A stretch of DNA of 6,261 nt from Bacillota bacterium (GCA_023398855.1 JAEWRS010000094.1:1-6261); one strand, 5' to 3'; counted from the first letter of the stretch, positions 1-5,753 are shown. Program-made: numbers and translations. Notes: generated by a model not told the origin, from the letters alone.

Positions 1-372
1 GGCCTGGGCGGCATTGATTTACAGCTTTTAGGTCTCGGACACAACGGCCACATTGGTTTTAACGAGCCTTCCGATATATTCCCAAAAGATACCCACATCG
101 TGGACCTTCAGGAAAGCACCATAGAAGCCAACAAGCGTTTCTTTGCTTCCATTGACCAGGTTCCCCGCCAGGCATATACTATGGGGATCGGCACTATCAT
201 GAGAGCCAGGAAAATCCTGCTGATCATCAGTGGAGCCGACAAAGCAGATATCCTTTACGATGTCATCTATGGTCCGGTTACCTCCCGTGTTCCGGCATCC
301 ATTTTGCAGCTTCATCCAGATGTTATTATAGTGGCTGATGACGCAGCTCTTGCCAGAATCGATAACATCTAA
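1..372 (+). CDS. nagB: Glucosamine-6-phosphate deaminase, 3' part (5' end outside window)
   Basis: NagB converts glucosamine-6-phosphate to fructose-6-phosphate and ammonia in the cytoplasm, feeding amino sugars into glycolysis. The frame is open from base 1 and ends at TAA 370-372, so only the last 123 residues of a roughly 240-270 residue family are present. Visible residues 11-23 carry the family signature GLGHNGHIGFNEP. Its His17 and Glu22 correspond to the catalytic His143 and Glu148 of the E. coli enzyme. The position of E. coli Asp141 is Asn15, as I recall for Bacillus-type NagB proteins. Further conserved blocks are QVPRQAYTMGIGT and ILQLHPD near the C-terminus. The E. coli-type C-terminal extension is absent, again as in the shorter Firmicute form. 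A terminator follows 45 bases downstream, so this is the last gene of its transcript. Family assignment is very secure. Confidence 0.95.
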   Translation, partial: GLGGIDLQLLGLGHNGHIGFNEPSDIFPKDTHIVDLQESTIEANKRFFASIDQVPRQAYTMGIGTIMRARKILLIISGADKADILYDVIYGPVTSRVPASILQLHPDVIIVADDAALARIDNI

Positions 373-417
373 ATTTATGTTTCATCCTTTATATGGTTCC
401 GTCTTATGTAAACCTTT

Positions 418-448
418 GCCCGGTTGCTGTCTGCGCCGGGCTTTTTTT
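418..448 (+). terminator. Intrinsic terminator after nagB
   Basis: The arms GCCCGG (418-423) and CCGGGC (436-441) form a 6-bp all-GC stem with a 12-base loop, followed directly by seven T residues (442-448). It lies 45 bases after the nagB stop and before the next promoter-like element, so it probably ends the nagB transcript. Confidence 0.75.
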
Positions 449-471
449 GTGTTATACCGAAGGAGTACATT

Positions 472-499
472 AAGGAGGGAAAACATGTTTTTTCCATAA
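472..499 (+). other. Strong ribosome binding site with a four-codon ORF
   Basis: AAGGAGG (472-478) is followed six bases later by ATG (485-487), but the frame reads only Met-Phe-Phe-Pro and stops at TAA 497-499. The ATG is centred in the 12-base palindrome AAAACATGTTTT (480-491). GGAAAA (478-483) can also pair with TTTTCC (490-495). It could be the remnant of a lost gene's translation start, a minimal leader peptide, or chance. It lies upstream of the proposed promoter at 520-548, so it need not be on the hemerythrin transcript. No function is claimed. Confidence 0.3.
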
Positions 500-519
500 A
501 GCAGCAGGAAAAATAACGG

Positions 520-548
520 TTGGATTTTGCCAGTAAATAGTGTAGAAT
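520..548 (+). promoter_or_regulatory. Sigma-A-type promoter for the hemerythrin-HIT-DUF436 unit
   Basis: TTGGAT (520-525) and TAGAAT (543-548) are separated by exactly 17 bases and match the -35/-10 consensus at four and five of six positions. Transcription would begin near 555, giving a short leader to the ATG at 582. The position between the nagB terminator and the next gene fits a promoter. Confidence 0.6.
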
Positions 549-581
549 GAGTGTAAAATGTAAGATAGGGAGATGATAAAT

Positions 582-986
582 ATGGCATATACATTTACAA
601 AAGAATTGGAAACCGGCAACCAGTTAATTGATTCTGAGCATCGTCAGCTGATCGAAGCGATCAATAACCTGCTTTCCGCCTGCTCTACTGGGAAAGGCCG
701 GTCTGAACTGGCTAATACCACCAAATTTTTAAAGGATTATACTGCAAAGCATTTCAGCAACGAAGAATTGCTTCAGCTTCAATATCAATATCCGGATTAT
801 GTAAACCACAAACGTTACCACGAGGATTTTAAAAAAGTGGTAGCTGGAATCTGTTCTAAGCTTGAAAAAGAGGGTCCCTCCATTCTCCTTGTTGGAGAGG
901 TCAACAGCGCCATCGGCGGCTGGCTGATCAATCACATAAAAAAAGAAGATGCAAAGGTAGCTGCTCACATTAAAAGCAAATCTTAA
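582..986 (+). CDS. Bacteriohemerythrin (di-iron O2-binding protein)
   Basis: Single-domain hemerythrins are cytoplasmic four-helix bundles that bind O2 reversibly at a non-heme di-iron site. In bacteria they are linked to oxygen sensing, storage or detoxification. This 134-residue protein has the complete ligand set at the expected spacing: His20, His57, Glu61, His76, His80, His118 and Asp123, in the blocks IDSEH, KHFSNEE, HKRYH and HIKKED. Length matches stand-alone bacteriohemerythrins, with no fused signalling domain. An in-frame ATG at 573 sits directly against the GGGAG at 568-572. The ATG at 582 lies nine bases from that site and gives the normal family N-terminus, so 582 is preferred. 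The first member of a three-gene unit; the next gene starts 28 bases downstream. In an anaerobe a role in oxygen tolerance is plausible but inferred. Confidence 0.93.
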   Translation: MAYTFTKELETGNQLIDSEHRQLIEAINNLLSACSTGKGRSELANTTKFLKDYTAKHFSNEELLQLQYQYPDYVNHKRYHEDFKKVVAGICSKLEKEGPSILLVGEVNSAIGGWLINHIKKEDAKVAAHIKSKS

Positions 987-1014
987 GCTCTTAGACAAAA
1001 ACGAAGGAAGGTAC

Positions 1015-1440
1015 ATGATTATGAAAGATTCAAATTGCGCATACTGTATGAAGGGCGAGCTGGTAGCCAAATTCGGATATCCAATTTGTGAAATGGAGAC
1101 TGGTTTTTTATATCTATTTAAAGAGCAGAGTAAGAAGGGCAGAGTTATTCTGGCATATAAGGATCACGTCAGCGAGCTGGTGGACATCTCTTCTGAAGAA
1201 GCCAGTGCCTTTTTTGCGGATGTGTCCAGAGTTTCCAAAGCTGTTCACAAAGTGTTTAACCCGGATAAAGTCAATTACGGTGCCTACGGCGATACAGGCT
1301 GCCACCTTCATATGCACATTGTTCCGAAATATATTGGCGGAGATGAATGGGGAAGTACCTTTGCCATGAACCCGGATAAGCTATATTTAACGGATAAGGA
1401 ATACGAGGAAATGGCTGCTGCAATCCGTGGGGCATTATAA
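1015..1440 (+). CDS. HIT-family nucleotide-binding hydrolase/transferase
   Basis: HIT proteins hydrolyse or transfer nucleotidyl groups (for example from AMP-lysine, AppppA or similar nucleotide conjugates) through a covalent nucleotidyl-histidine. The 141-residue protein carries the signature HLHMHIV: His97, His99 (the expected nucleophile) and His101. Cys8 and Cys11 in CAYC, with His51 and His97, fit the zinc site seen in Hint/GalT-type members. The block NYGAYGDTG before the triad is typical of a Firmicute HIT subgroup, and the usual first His of a TGHHLH run is Cys here without affecting the triad. The site AAGGAAGG (1004-1011) serves either ATG 1015 or the in-frame ATG 1021; 1015 has the better spacing from AAGGA. 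Lies between the hemerythrin and DUF436 genes with gaps of 28 and 34 bases, so probably co-transcribed. The physiological substrate cannot be read from sequence. Confidence 0.9.
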   Translation: MIMKDSNCAYCMKGELVAKFGYPICEMETGFLYLFKEQSKKGRVILAYKDHVSELVDISSEEASAFFADVSRVSKAVHKVFNPDKVNYGAYGDTGCHLHMHIVPKYIGGDEWGSTFAMNPDKLYLTDKEYEEMAAAIRGAL

Positions 1441-1474
1441 AAAGAATGCATATGAATGATAAGGAGGCCTAATT

Positions 1475-2026
1475 ATGCTGGAAGAGATCAGAGCACAGGC
1501 TGCAATGGCCGCAAAGGAACTGTTGGAGGCTGCACATTTAAATGAGAAAGATTTAGTCGTTATCGGCTGCTCCTCCAGTGAAATTTCCGATCACAGGATC
1601 GGCTCCCATTCCAGTGCGGAGATAGGACGGACAGTATTTTCCGCCATGTACGAAGCTTTTCAGGCTCAGGGAATTTACGTTGCCGCCCAATGCTGTGAGC
1701 ACTTAAACCGGGCTTTGATCCTGGAAAAAGAAGCTGCAAAATTATATGGTTATGAACCTGTCAATGTAATACCCCAGCTAAAAGCCGGAGGATCCTTTGC
1801 CACTGCGGCTTACCATACGTTACAATGCCCGGTGGCTGTGGAGTCAGTGAAAGCTCATGCCGGCATTGATATAGGGGATACCTTGATCGGAATGCACTTA
1901 AAGACAGTAGCCGTCCCGGTCCGTATTAAAACCAGGTACATTGGCTCTGCCCATGTGGTCACTGCCCGTACCCGGCCGAAATATATCGGAGGTGTCCGTG
2001 CCTGCTATGATGATTCTATGGGATGA
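1475..2026 (+). CDS. YwlG/DUF436 (TIGR01440) family protein
   Basis: This 183-residue protein belongs to the conserved Firmicute family that includes Bacillus subtilis YwlG, whose biochemical role I do not know. Length is normal for the family. Recognised conserved blocks are IGCSSSEI (30-37), the cysteine-containing QCCEHLNRAL (72-81), PQLKAGGSFA (100-109), DIGDTLIGMHLK (132-143) and RTRPKYIGG (165-173). The repeated Cys, His, Arg and Gly positions suggest an enzyme or ligand-binding pocket, but no catalytic mechanism should be assigned. No signal peptide or membrane segment is visible, so it is probably cytoplasmic. The start is secure: AAGGAGG at 1461-1467 lies seven bases before the ATG. 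Last gene of the hemerythrin-HIT unit, with a terminator six bases after the stop codon. Confidence 0.9.
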   Translation: MLEEIRAQAAMAAKELLEAAHLNEKDLVVIGCSSSEISDHRIGSHSSAEIGRTVFSAMYEAFQAQGIYVAAQCCEHLNRALILEKEAAKLYGYEPVNVIPQLKAGGSFATAAYHTLQCPVAVESVKAHAGIDIGDTLIGMHLKTVAVPVRIKTRYIGSAHVVTARTRPKYIGGVRACYDDSMG

Positions 2027-2031
2027 ACAGT

Positions 2032-2073
2032 AAAGAGCCAGACGTTTTCCATTTGGAAAATGTCTGGCTCTTT
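2032..2073. terminator. Long, probably bidirectional terminator between convergent genes
   Basis: Arms 2032-2050 and 2055-2073 pair over 19 bp, with one G-T wobble (2044/2061) and a four-base ATTT loop. The arms begin with AAAGAGCC and end with GGCTCTTT, so both strands end the hairpin with a short T run. It lies between the stops of DUF436 (2026) and the oleate hydratase gene (2093), as expected for a shared terminator. The U-tracts are short; the long stem is the main evidence. Confidence 0.85.
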
Positions 2074-2092
2074 CTGATTGTTTTGCCTTCCA

Positions 2093-3820
2093 TCAGCGGT
2101 ATGAAGTCTGAACCGCTTTCATTAATACTTTAGGATCCTTCACATAGGGAGTAACCGGACATATCTTCTTATTTAATCCCATGAGAGTGTAAACTGCAAT
2201 CCTGGCAGCTCGTACGGAGTATTCCTCAGTAAATACCATATCTTCCGGAATTTCAACAAACTGGCTTACCATAGCAAAGTTGGTGGAGCCTGCCGGAACC
2301 ACCTTTGGGCGGTCGGTCATCTTACGTGGCTGGAACTGAGCATCAACGAACGGCATCATACAGGGAATGACGTTGACAACCTCTGCCAGGAGCTCATCCT
2401 TACGGTTCTCCATATGAAGATGATGAAGGAGCTCAATGAGCATCTCTTCTCCTGTACAATCCTTCATGGGTTTTTTCACATAATCCCCTTCACGGTCCGT
2501 ATAAAGCCCGTATCCCCAGAAAATGGTCTGATCAAGTGGCTGATTAATAAAATGAGGCTGGGCCGCCACAACAATGCTCATCAGCCAGTTGGAGTCTTTA
2601 AATGTCATAAGTGCTCCGCTTCCCGGCACATTGCCAGAGTAGTCTTCGATCAGCTTAAGAAGCTTATTTCCCCGGCTTGTTACGGTAAAGCTCTCCCAGT
2701 TGGTCTCATGAACATCTCCAAAAAATGGATAGGGATTTCCAAGATCAGCCTTTTTTGCAGAAACCTTGCTCCACAGCTCCCCGGATATTGGTCTTAAAAC
2801 AGGCACCGGAGCAGGTGTATGGAGATCTCCCAGAGTCGCGCTGTCGGTCATACAGGCATTGGTCATAATACAGATATCTCCGTCCTGAAGCTCAACAGTA
2901 CCTTCTATTCCATTATCCTTTAAGTGAAGCACCTTAGCCGTGATTCCGTCTCCATCGACAAAATCTATATCAGTAACAACACAGTTTTCTGCAAAAACAA
3001 CCCCCTGCTTCCTTAAGTAGCTTTCTAAGGGGCGAATCACACTGTCATACTGGTTTAAAGGTGTTCTTGTTACACCTTCTAAAGTCTCAATTCTGGAAAA
3101 CTCCAGGATCATCCGGCGCATATACCTGCGGAATTCAAAAAGGCTGCTCCATTTCTGGAATGCAAAGGTGGTCTGCCACATATACCAGAAATTTGTGGTG
3201 AAAAAGTGAGGCATATCGGCGAACCATTCTTCAATGGTCATATCATCCAGTTTTTCTTCTGACGTGTTCATAAGCTTTAACAGTGCCATGCGTTCCTTCT
3301 GGGTAAATCCCATACTCTTTACGTCAAGAATGGTTCCATCCTTGTCCACCAGTCTTGCCTTTGCATGAGTGGGATGGGCATGGTCAAAGCTCAGAATCTC
3401 TTCTGAAACGCTTCTGGCAGGATTGTTTAATGACGGGATCGTACCAAACAGCTCCCAGAAATTTTCGTAAGTCTCTTCATTCAGCATGCGCCCGCCGCGG
3501 CATACAAATCCATGTTCAGGGGTACCAATTCCGTCGTTGCTTCCTCCCAGAATATGCATTCCTTCATAAATTGTGATTTGCTCTCCCGGCATATTGCAGT
3601 CACGTATGAGATATGCCGCTCCTGCCATGCTGCCCAGGCCTCCGCCAACAAAATATGCTTTTCCTGAAGTCTGGCCACTCCCAGCCGGCTTCCGGGTTTC
3701 TTCTTTCTTTAAATTCATCTGCTTTTTTGAATAGTCATAGGCCTTTTTTGCAGCCATTCCCGCCGCGGTGGCTGCCGCTCCCCATGCAAGCACTTTTCCG
3801 AAATTGTTTTTCTCTCTCAT
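2093..3820 (-). CDS. ohyA: Oleate hydratase / MCRA-family FAD protein, RGGRML variant
   Basis: Oleate hydratases (once called myosin-cross-reactive antigens) use FAD as a structural cofactor to add water to cis-9 double bonds of free fatty acids, forming 10-hydroxy acids and detoxifying unsaturated fatty acids. The 575-residue protein shows the dinucleotide-binding loop GGGLGSMAG (59-67), the strand-end acid in ITIYEG (Glu86), LGGSNDG, FWYMWQTTFAFQKW, EFRRYMRRMI (Tyr233, probably the catalytic tyrosine equivalent), TNACMTDSATLG, SNWLMS and VFTEEYSVRAA. The RGGREM motif reads RGGRML (108-113), so the active-site Glu is Met112. Residues 10-24 are an Ala/Gly-rich hydrophobic stretch before a basic linker and the FAD fold. 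The C-terminus ends about 40 residues earlier than I recall for the Elizabethkingia enzyme. ATG 3820 is preferred over the upstream TTG 3826 because GGAG at 3829-3832 is eight bases away. Family is secure; exact substrate is not. Confidence 0.92.
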   Translation of the reverse strand: MREKNNFGKVLAWGAAATAAGMAAKKAYDYSKKQMNLKKEETRKPAGSGQTSGKAYFVGGGLGSMAGAAYLIRDCNMPGEQITIYEGMHILGGSNDGIGTPEHGFVCRGGRMLNEETYENFWELFGTIPSLNNPARSVSEEILSFDHAHPTHAKARLVDKDGTILDVKSMGFTQKERMALLKLMNTSEEKLDDMTIEEWFADMPHFFTTNFWYMWQTTFAFQKWSSLFEFRRYMRRMILEFSRIETLEGVTRTPLNQYDSVIRPLESYLRKQGVVFAENCVVTDIDFVDGDGITAKVLHLKDNGIEGTVELQDGDICIMTNACMTDSATLGDLHTPAPVPVLRPISGELWSKVSAKKADLGNPYPFFGDVHETNWESFTVTSRGNKLLKLIEDYSGNVPGSGALMTFKDSNWLMSIVVAAQPHFINQPLDQTIFWGYGLYTDREGDYVKKPMKDCTGEEMLIELLHHLHMENRKDELLAEVVNVIPCMMPFVDAQFQPRKMTDRPKVVPAGSTNFAMVSQFVEIPEDMVFTEEYSVRAARIAVYTLMGLNKKICPVTPYVKDPKVLMKAVQTSYR

Positions 3821-3854
3821 ATACAACGCTCCATTCTACGAATTGTAACATCCG

Positions 3855-3865
3855 ATTCACTTGAT
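3855..3865. repeat. Inverted 11-base repeat, copy 1 (candidate operator half)
   Basis: The plus strand reads ATTCACTTGAT, whose complement ATCAAGTGAAT matches ATCAAGTAAAT at 3935-3945 in 10 of 11 positions. The two copies face each other about 69 bases apart inside the ohyA/small-ORF intergenic region. This copy lies just downstream of the possible ohyA -10, where a repressor would act. A match of this size could occur by chance in AT-rich DNA, so it is only a candidate. Confidence 0.25.
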
Positions 3866-3880
3866 ACACTTATATTATCA
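3862..3880 (-). promoter_or_regulatory. Possible ohyA -10 element within a short dyad
   Basis: On the minus strand GATAAT (3879..3874) matches the -10 consensus at five of six positions and lies about 54 bases before the ohyA ATG. It is embedded in a dyad of TGATA and TATCA separated by nine bases (3862-3880). No convincing -35 was found at standard spacing, so the promoter call is weak. Confidence 0.25.
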
Positions 3881-3923
3881 TACTTCATTTTATCCGTCAC
3901 CATACATGGTTTTTCAGTTGTAT

Positions 3924-3952
3924 AAAAAAACGACATCAAGTAAATGATGTCG
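3924..3952 (-). terminator. Minus-strand intrinsic terminator or operator palindrome
   Basis: CGACATCA (3931-3938) and TGATGTCG (3945-3952) form an 8-bp perfect stem with a six-base loop. Read on the minus strand it is followed by seven T residues (3930..3924), the layout of an intrinsic terminator. On the plus strand no T run follows. It would stop minus-strand transcription arriving from tetR and insulate ohyA. The same 22-base palindrome could instead, or also, bind a TetR-type dimer. If ohyA is transcribed from further upstream it would be a leader attenuator. Confidence 0.6.
3935..3945. repeat. Inverted 11-base repeat, copy 2 (candidate operator half)
   Basis: ATCAAGTAAAT on the plus strand is the partner of the inverted copy at 3855-3865 (10 of 11 matching). 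It overlaps the loop and part of the stem of the hairpin at 3931-3952, so its conservation could reflect the hairpin rather than a protein site. Confidence 0.25.
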
Positions 3953-3990
3953 GAAAACAAGACAATTTTTCAATTCTGTCTATAGCCTTT

Positions 3991-4020
3991 TTGATTTTCT
4001 TCTTTTAAAATGAATATAGC
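3991..4020 (+). promoter_or_regulatory. Possible promoter for the small ORF
   Basis: TTGATT (3991-3996) is followed after 18 bases by TATAGC (4015-4020), each matching four of six consensus positions. Transcription would start close to the ribosome binding site at 4025, leaving a very short leader. The region is AT-rich, so alternative -10-like matches exist and the call is weak. Confidence 0.3.
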
Positions 4021-4024
4021 TAAA

Positions 4025-4031
4025 AAGGAGG
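4025..4031 (+). promoter_or_regulatory. Strong ribosome binding site of the small ORF
   Basis: AAGGAGG is a full match to the anti-Shine-Dalgarno sequence and ends seven bases before ATG 4039. It is the main evidence that the short gene downstream is translated. ATAGC (4016-4020) and GCTAT (4032-4036) flank it and could form a weak 5-bp hairpin around it. Confidence 0.8.
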
Positions 4032-4038
4032 GCTATTT

Positions 4039-4272
4039 ATGTCAGCCATTATACACAAACATATACGGGAGTCCGTCCTGAAAACAGCTCTTTTCCACCA
4101 GTTAAAAAATGGAAAGAAGTCACCGGAGCGGACTGCCAGAAATTTAGAAGAACTGCTGCAGAAATTTAATCCAATATCAACAGAGCTATTTTCATATTCT
4201 GACCTGATTTCTCTTATTAAAGACTGTTCCTGGGAAGAATGCCTGGATATTATCATGAATAAGCTTTCTTAA
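4039..4272 (+). CDS. Small hypothetical protein, 77 residues, family unknown
   Basis: I do not recognise this protein. Support for a real gene is the perfect AAGGAGG seven bases upstream, a complete frame from ATG to TAA, and a terminator shortly after the stop. The sequence looks soluble and mostly helical. A basic first half has a likely helix at residues 3-24 and another at 28-43 (SPERTARNLEELLQKF). A turn containing NPIS follows, then two short helices (about 50-61 and 64-76), the last containing the acidic WEECLDII. Two cysteines (Cys63 and Cys68) lie five apart with no other metal-ligand pattern. There is no signal peptide or membrane segment. It diverges from ohyA and converges on tetR, and its stop overlaps the tetR stop on TTAA 4269-4272. 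A small regulator or adaptor of the neighbouring genes is possible, but only the position suggests it. Confidence 0.7.
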   Translation: MSAIIHKHIRESVLKTALFHQLKNGKKSPERTARNLEELLQKFNPISTELFSYSDLISLIKDCSWEECLDIIMNKLS

Positions 4273-4832
4273 AGCATTGCCTGGCTCCTTAAGTATGCGG
4301 CCCGTTCCGCGGCTATGGCCAGGCTTTTTAAACGCTTTGCCAATAGCTGAGGTTCTGTTTTCATTCCCTTTTCTGCCCACTCAACGATAATCCCACAGAT
4401 GCCATATGCAAAAAACTCTGCATCAAAATCCCGCTCTTCATTAGTCAGCTTTTTCATTTCGTCCAGCTTTAAAATGGCTTCGGAAAACAGGGCCTTTGCC
4501 ATCTCAAACAAATAGCTTTCAAAGGTATGCTCCTGTTCTTTTATGGTATTCATATAAAAGGCCTTTTCTTCTTTCATGTTTTGAAGGAGTTCAAAGATCT
4601 TCTGATGCCAGTTTTCCAGAGTGATATCATCTGCTAATTTTGCAAAATTCTCATTATAATAGATCCAGCTTAAAAGCTCATATTTATCCTGAAAGTGATA
4701 ATAAAAGGTCTGCCTGTTTAACCCCCATACTGACGTGATGTTGGATATGGATATCTTATCAAAGGGCTTTTCCTTACAAACCTGCTTTAAGGCTTCTGCT
4801 ATTGCTCGTTTGGTAATCAGCGAATCTGACAT
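4269..4832 (-). CDS. TetR-family transcriptional regulator (DhaS-like)
   Basis: TetR regulators are dimeric DNA-binding proteins, usually repressors released by a small ligand. This 187-residue protein has the N-terminal helix-turn-helix at about residues 9-55: the start SDSLITKRAIAEAL, then FDKISISNITSVWGLNRQTF and YYHFQDKYELLSWIYY. This pattern is typical of the subgroup containing the dihydroxyacetone-kinase activator-like DhaS proteins. The C-terminal part (60-187) is helical with aromatic and hydrophobic residues (FFAYGICGIIVEWAEKG, 140-156) and would form the ligand and dimer domain. The site AGGAGG (4842..4837) is four bases before the ATG, a short spacer. The gene begins 16 bases after ksgA on the same strand, so it may be read from the ksgA promoter. 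Its target is unknown; ohyA or the small ORF are the nearest candidates. No dhaK/L genes are present here. Confidence 0.9.
   Translation of the reverse strand: MSDSLITKRAIAEALKQVCKEKPFDKISISNITSVWGLNRQTFYYHFQDKYELLSWIYYNENFAKLADDITLENWHQKIFELLQNMKEEKAFYMNTIKEQEHTFESYLFEMAKALFSEAILKLDEMKKLTNEERDFDAEFFAYGICGIIVEWAEKGMKTEPQLLAKRLKSLAIAAERAAYLRSQAML
4279..4329 (+). terminator. Terminator of the small ORF, inside the tetR coding sequence
   Basis: GCCTGGC (4279-4285) and GCCAGGC (4318-4324) form a 7-bp GC-rich stem, followed immediately by TTTTT (4325-4329). The intervening 32 bases contain an inner hairpin, GCGG (4297-4300) with CCGC (4307-4310). It starts six bases after the small ORF stop codon. 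Because these bases encode the C-terminus of tetR on the other strand, the terminator and the protein share sequence. Confidence 0.6.
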
Positions 4833-4848
4833 AGGGCCTCCTGAATGA

Positions 4849-5721
4849 TTACTGTTTCATTCCACTAAAATAGTTGCTTAAGGCTGCAAACTGCTCCAGG
4901 GTCAATGCCTCCCCTCTCACCGATGGGCCAAATCCCATGCTTTCAATTGCTTCGGCAATCTGTTCCTTTGTATAGGGGACCTCCGGAGAGTTATTTAAGC
5001 CATTTTGAAGGGTTTTCCTTCTCTGATTAAAGGAAGCCCGGATCAGCCGGAACATAAGACCTGGATCTTCGGCATTTACGGGAGGTTCCTTGTGCCGGGT
5101 CAGGCGAATGACCGCGGACCCTACATTAGGCCGGGGCATAAAACAGTTGGGCGGGACATTGGCAACGATATATGGCTCAGCATAATACTGGACAGCCAGG
5201 GAAAGAGCACCGTAATCCTTTGATCCAGGCCCTACCTTCATGCGGTCTGCCACTTCCTTCTGGACCATGACTGTAATATTGTCGATAGGTACCTTGTTTT
5301 CAAACAAACTCATGATGATAGGAGTGGTGATATAATACGGTAAATTTGCCACTACCTTAATGGGGCGTCCGCTGTTATACTGTTCTGTTAACTGTTTCAT
5401 GTCCACTTTAAGGATATCATCATGGATAATGGTTACATTTTCATAGTCAGCCAGGGTCTCTTTGAGAATAGGGATTAATTTGGAATCAATCTCCACTGCT
5501 ACCACATGCCTGGCACTCTCAGCCAGATATTGGGTCATAGTACCAATGCCCGGACCGATTTCCAGGACACAATCATCCGTTGTCACGCCTGCCGCTGCTA
5601 TGATTTTATCCAATACATGGGTGTCTATTAAAAAATTCTGTCCGAATTTCTTCTGGAATGCGAATTCATATTTTTGAATGATCTCAATAGTTTTTTGGGG
5701 ATTTCCTAATTTATTCTGCAT
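4849..5721 (-). CDS. rsmA: 16S rRNA (A1518/A1519-N6)-dimethyltransferase
   Basis: RsmA (KsgA) uses S-adenosylmethionine to dimethylate two adjacent adenines in the helix 45 loop of 16S rRNA, a late checkpoint in 30S assembly. Loss gives kasugamycin resistance. The 290-residue protein has the N-terminal KKFGQNFLID (24-33), the SAM-binding motif LEIGPGIGTMT (53-63), the acidic strand end VAVEID, the catalytic motif NLPYYITTP (126-134), VQKEVADRM (153-161), FMPRPNVGSAVIRL (194-207) and the rRNA-contact block ASFNQRRKTLQNGL (229-242). ATG 5721 is chosen because residues then align one to one with the Bacillus subtilis start; an in-frame ATG at 5736 has no ribosome binding site, and 5721 has only a weak GGAA. 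Lies downstream of tatD, a common Firmicute order, and immediately upstream of tetR. Confidence 0.96.
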   Translation of the reverse strand: MQNKLGNPQKTIEIIQKYEFAFQKKFGQNFLIDTHVLDKIIAAAGVTTDDCVLEIGPGIGTMTQYLAESARHVVAVEIDSKLIPILKETLADYENVTIIHDDILKVDMKQLTEQYNSGRPIKVVANLPYYITTPIIMSLFENKVPIDNITVMVQKEVADRMKVGPGSKDYGALSLAVQYYAEPYIVANVPPNCFMPRPNVGSAVIRLTRHKEPPVNAEDPGLMFRLIRASFNQRRKTLQNGLNNSPEVPYTKEQIAEAIESMGFGPSVRGEALTLEQFAALSNYFSGMKQ

Positions 5722-5753
5722 ATAATATTTTTCCATTCGATTTTTGTTATATA

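Noticed and set aside
729..1070. A 113-codon minus-strand open frame across the hemerythrin 3' end and HIT start
   Set aside because: It is a shadow of two conserved plus-strand genes and has no translation signal. Its Phe/Ile-rich hydrophobic composition is the usual product of antisense reading.
2414..2797. A 127-codon plus-strand open frame inside ohyA
   Set aside because: It lies entirely antisense to a well-supported conserved gene, has no ribosome binding site and no recognisable protein features.
4016..4036. Hairpin ATAGC/GCTAT around the small-ORF ribosome binding site as a thermosensor or riboswitch
   Set aside because: A 5-bp AT-rich stem is too weak to claim control of translation, and no conserved riboswitch features are visible.
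4020..4256. A 78-codon minus-strand open frame antisense to the small gene
   Set aside because: No good ribosome binding site precedes it, while the opposite-strand frame has a perfect one, so the plus-strand gene is preferred.
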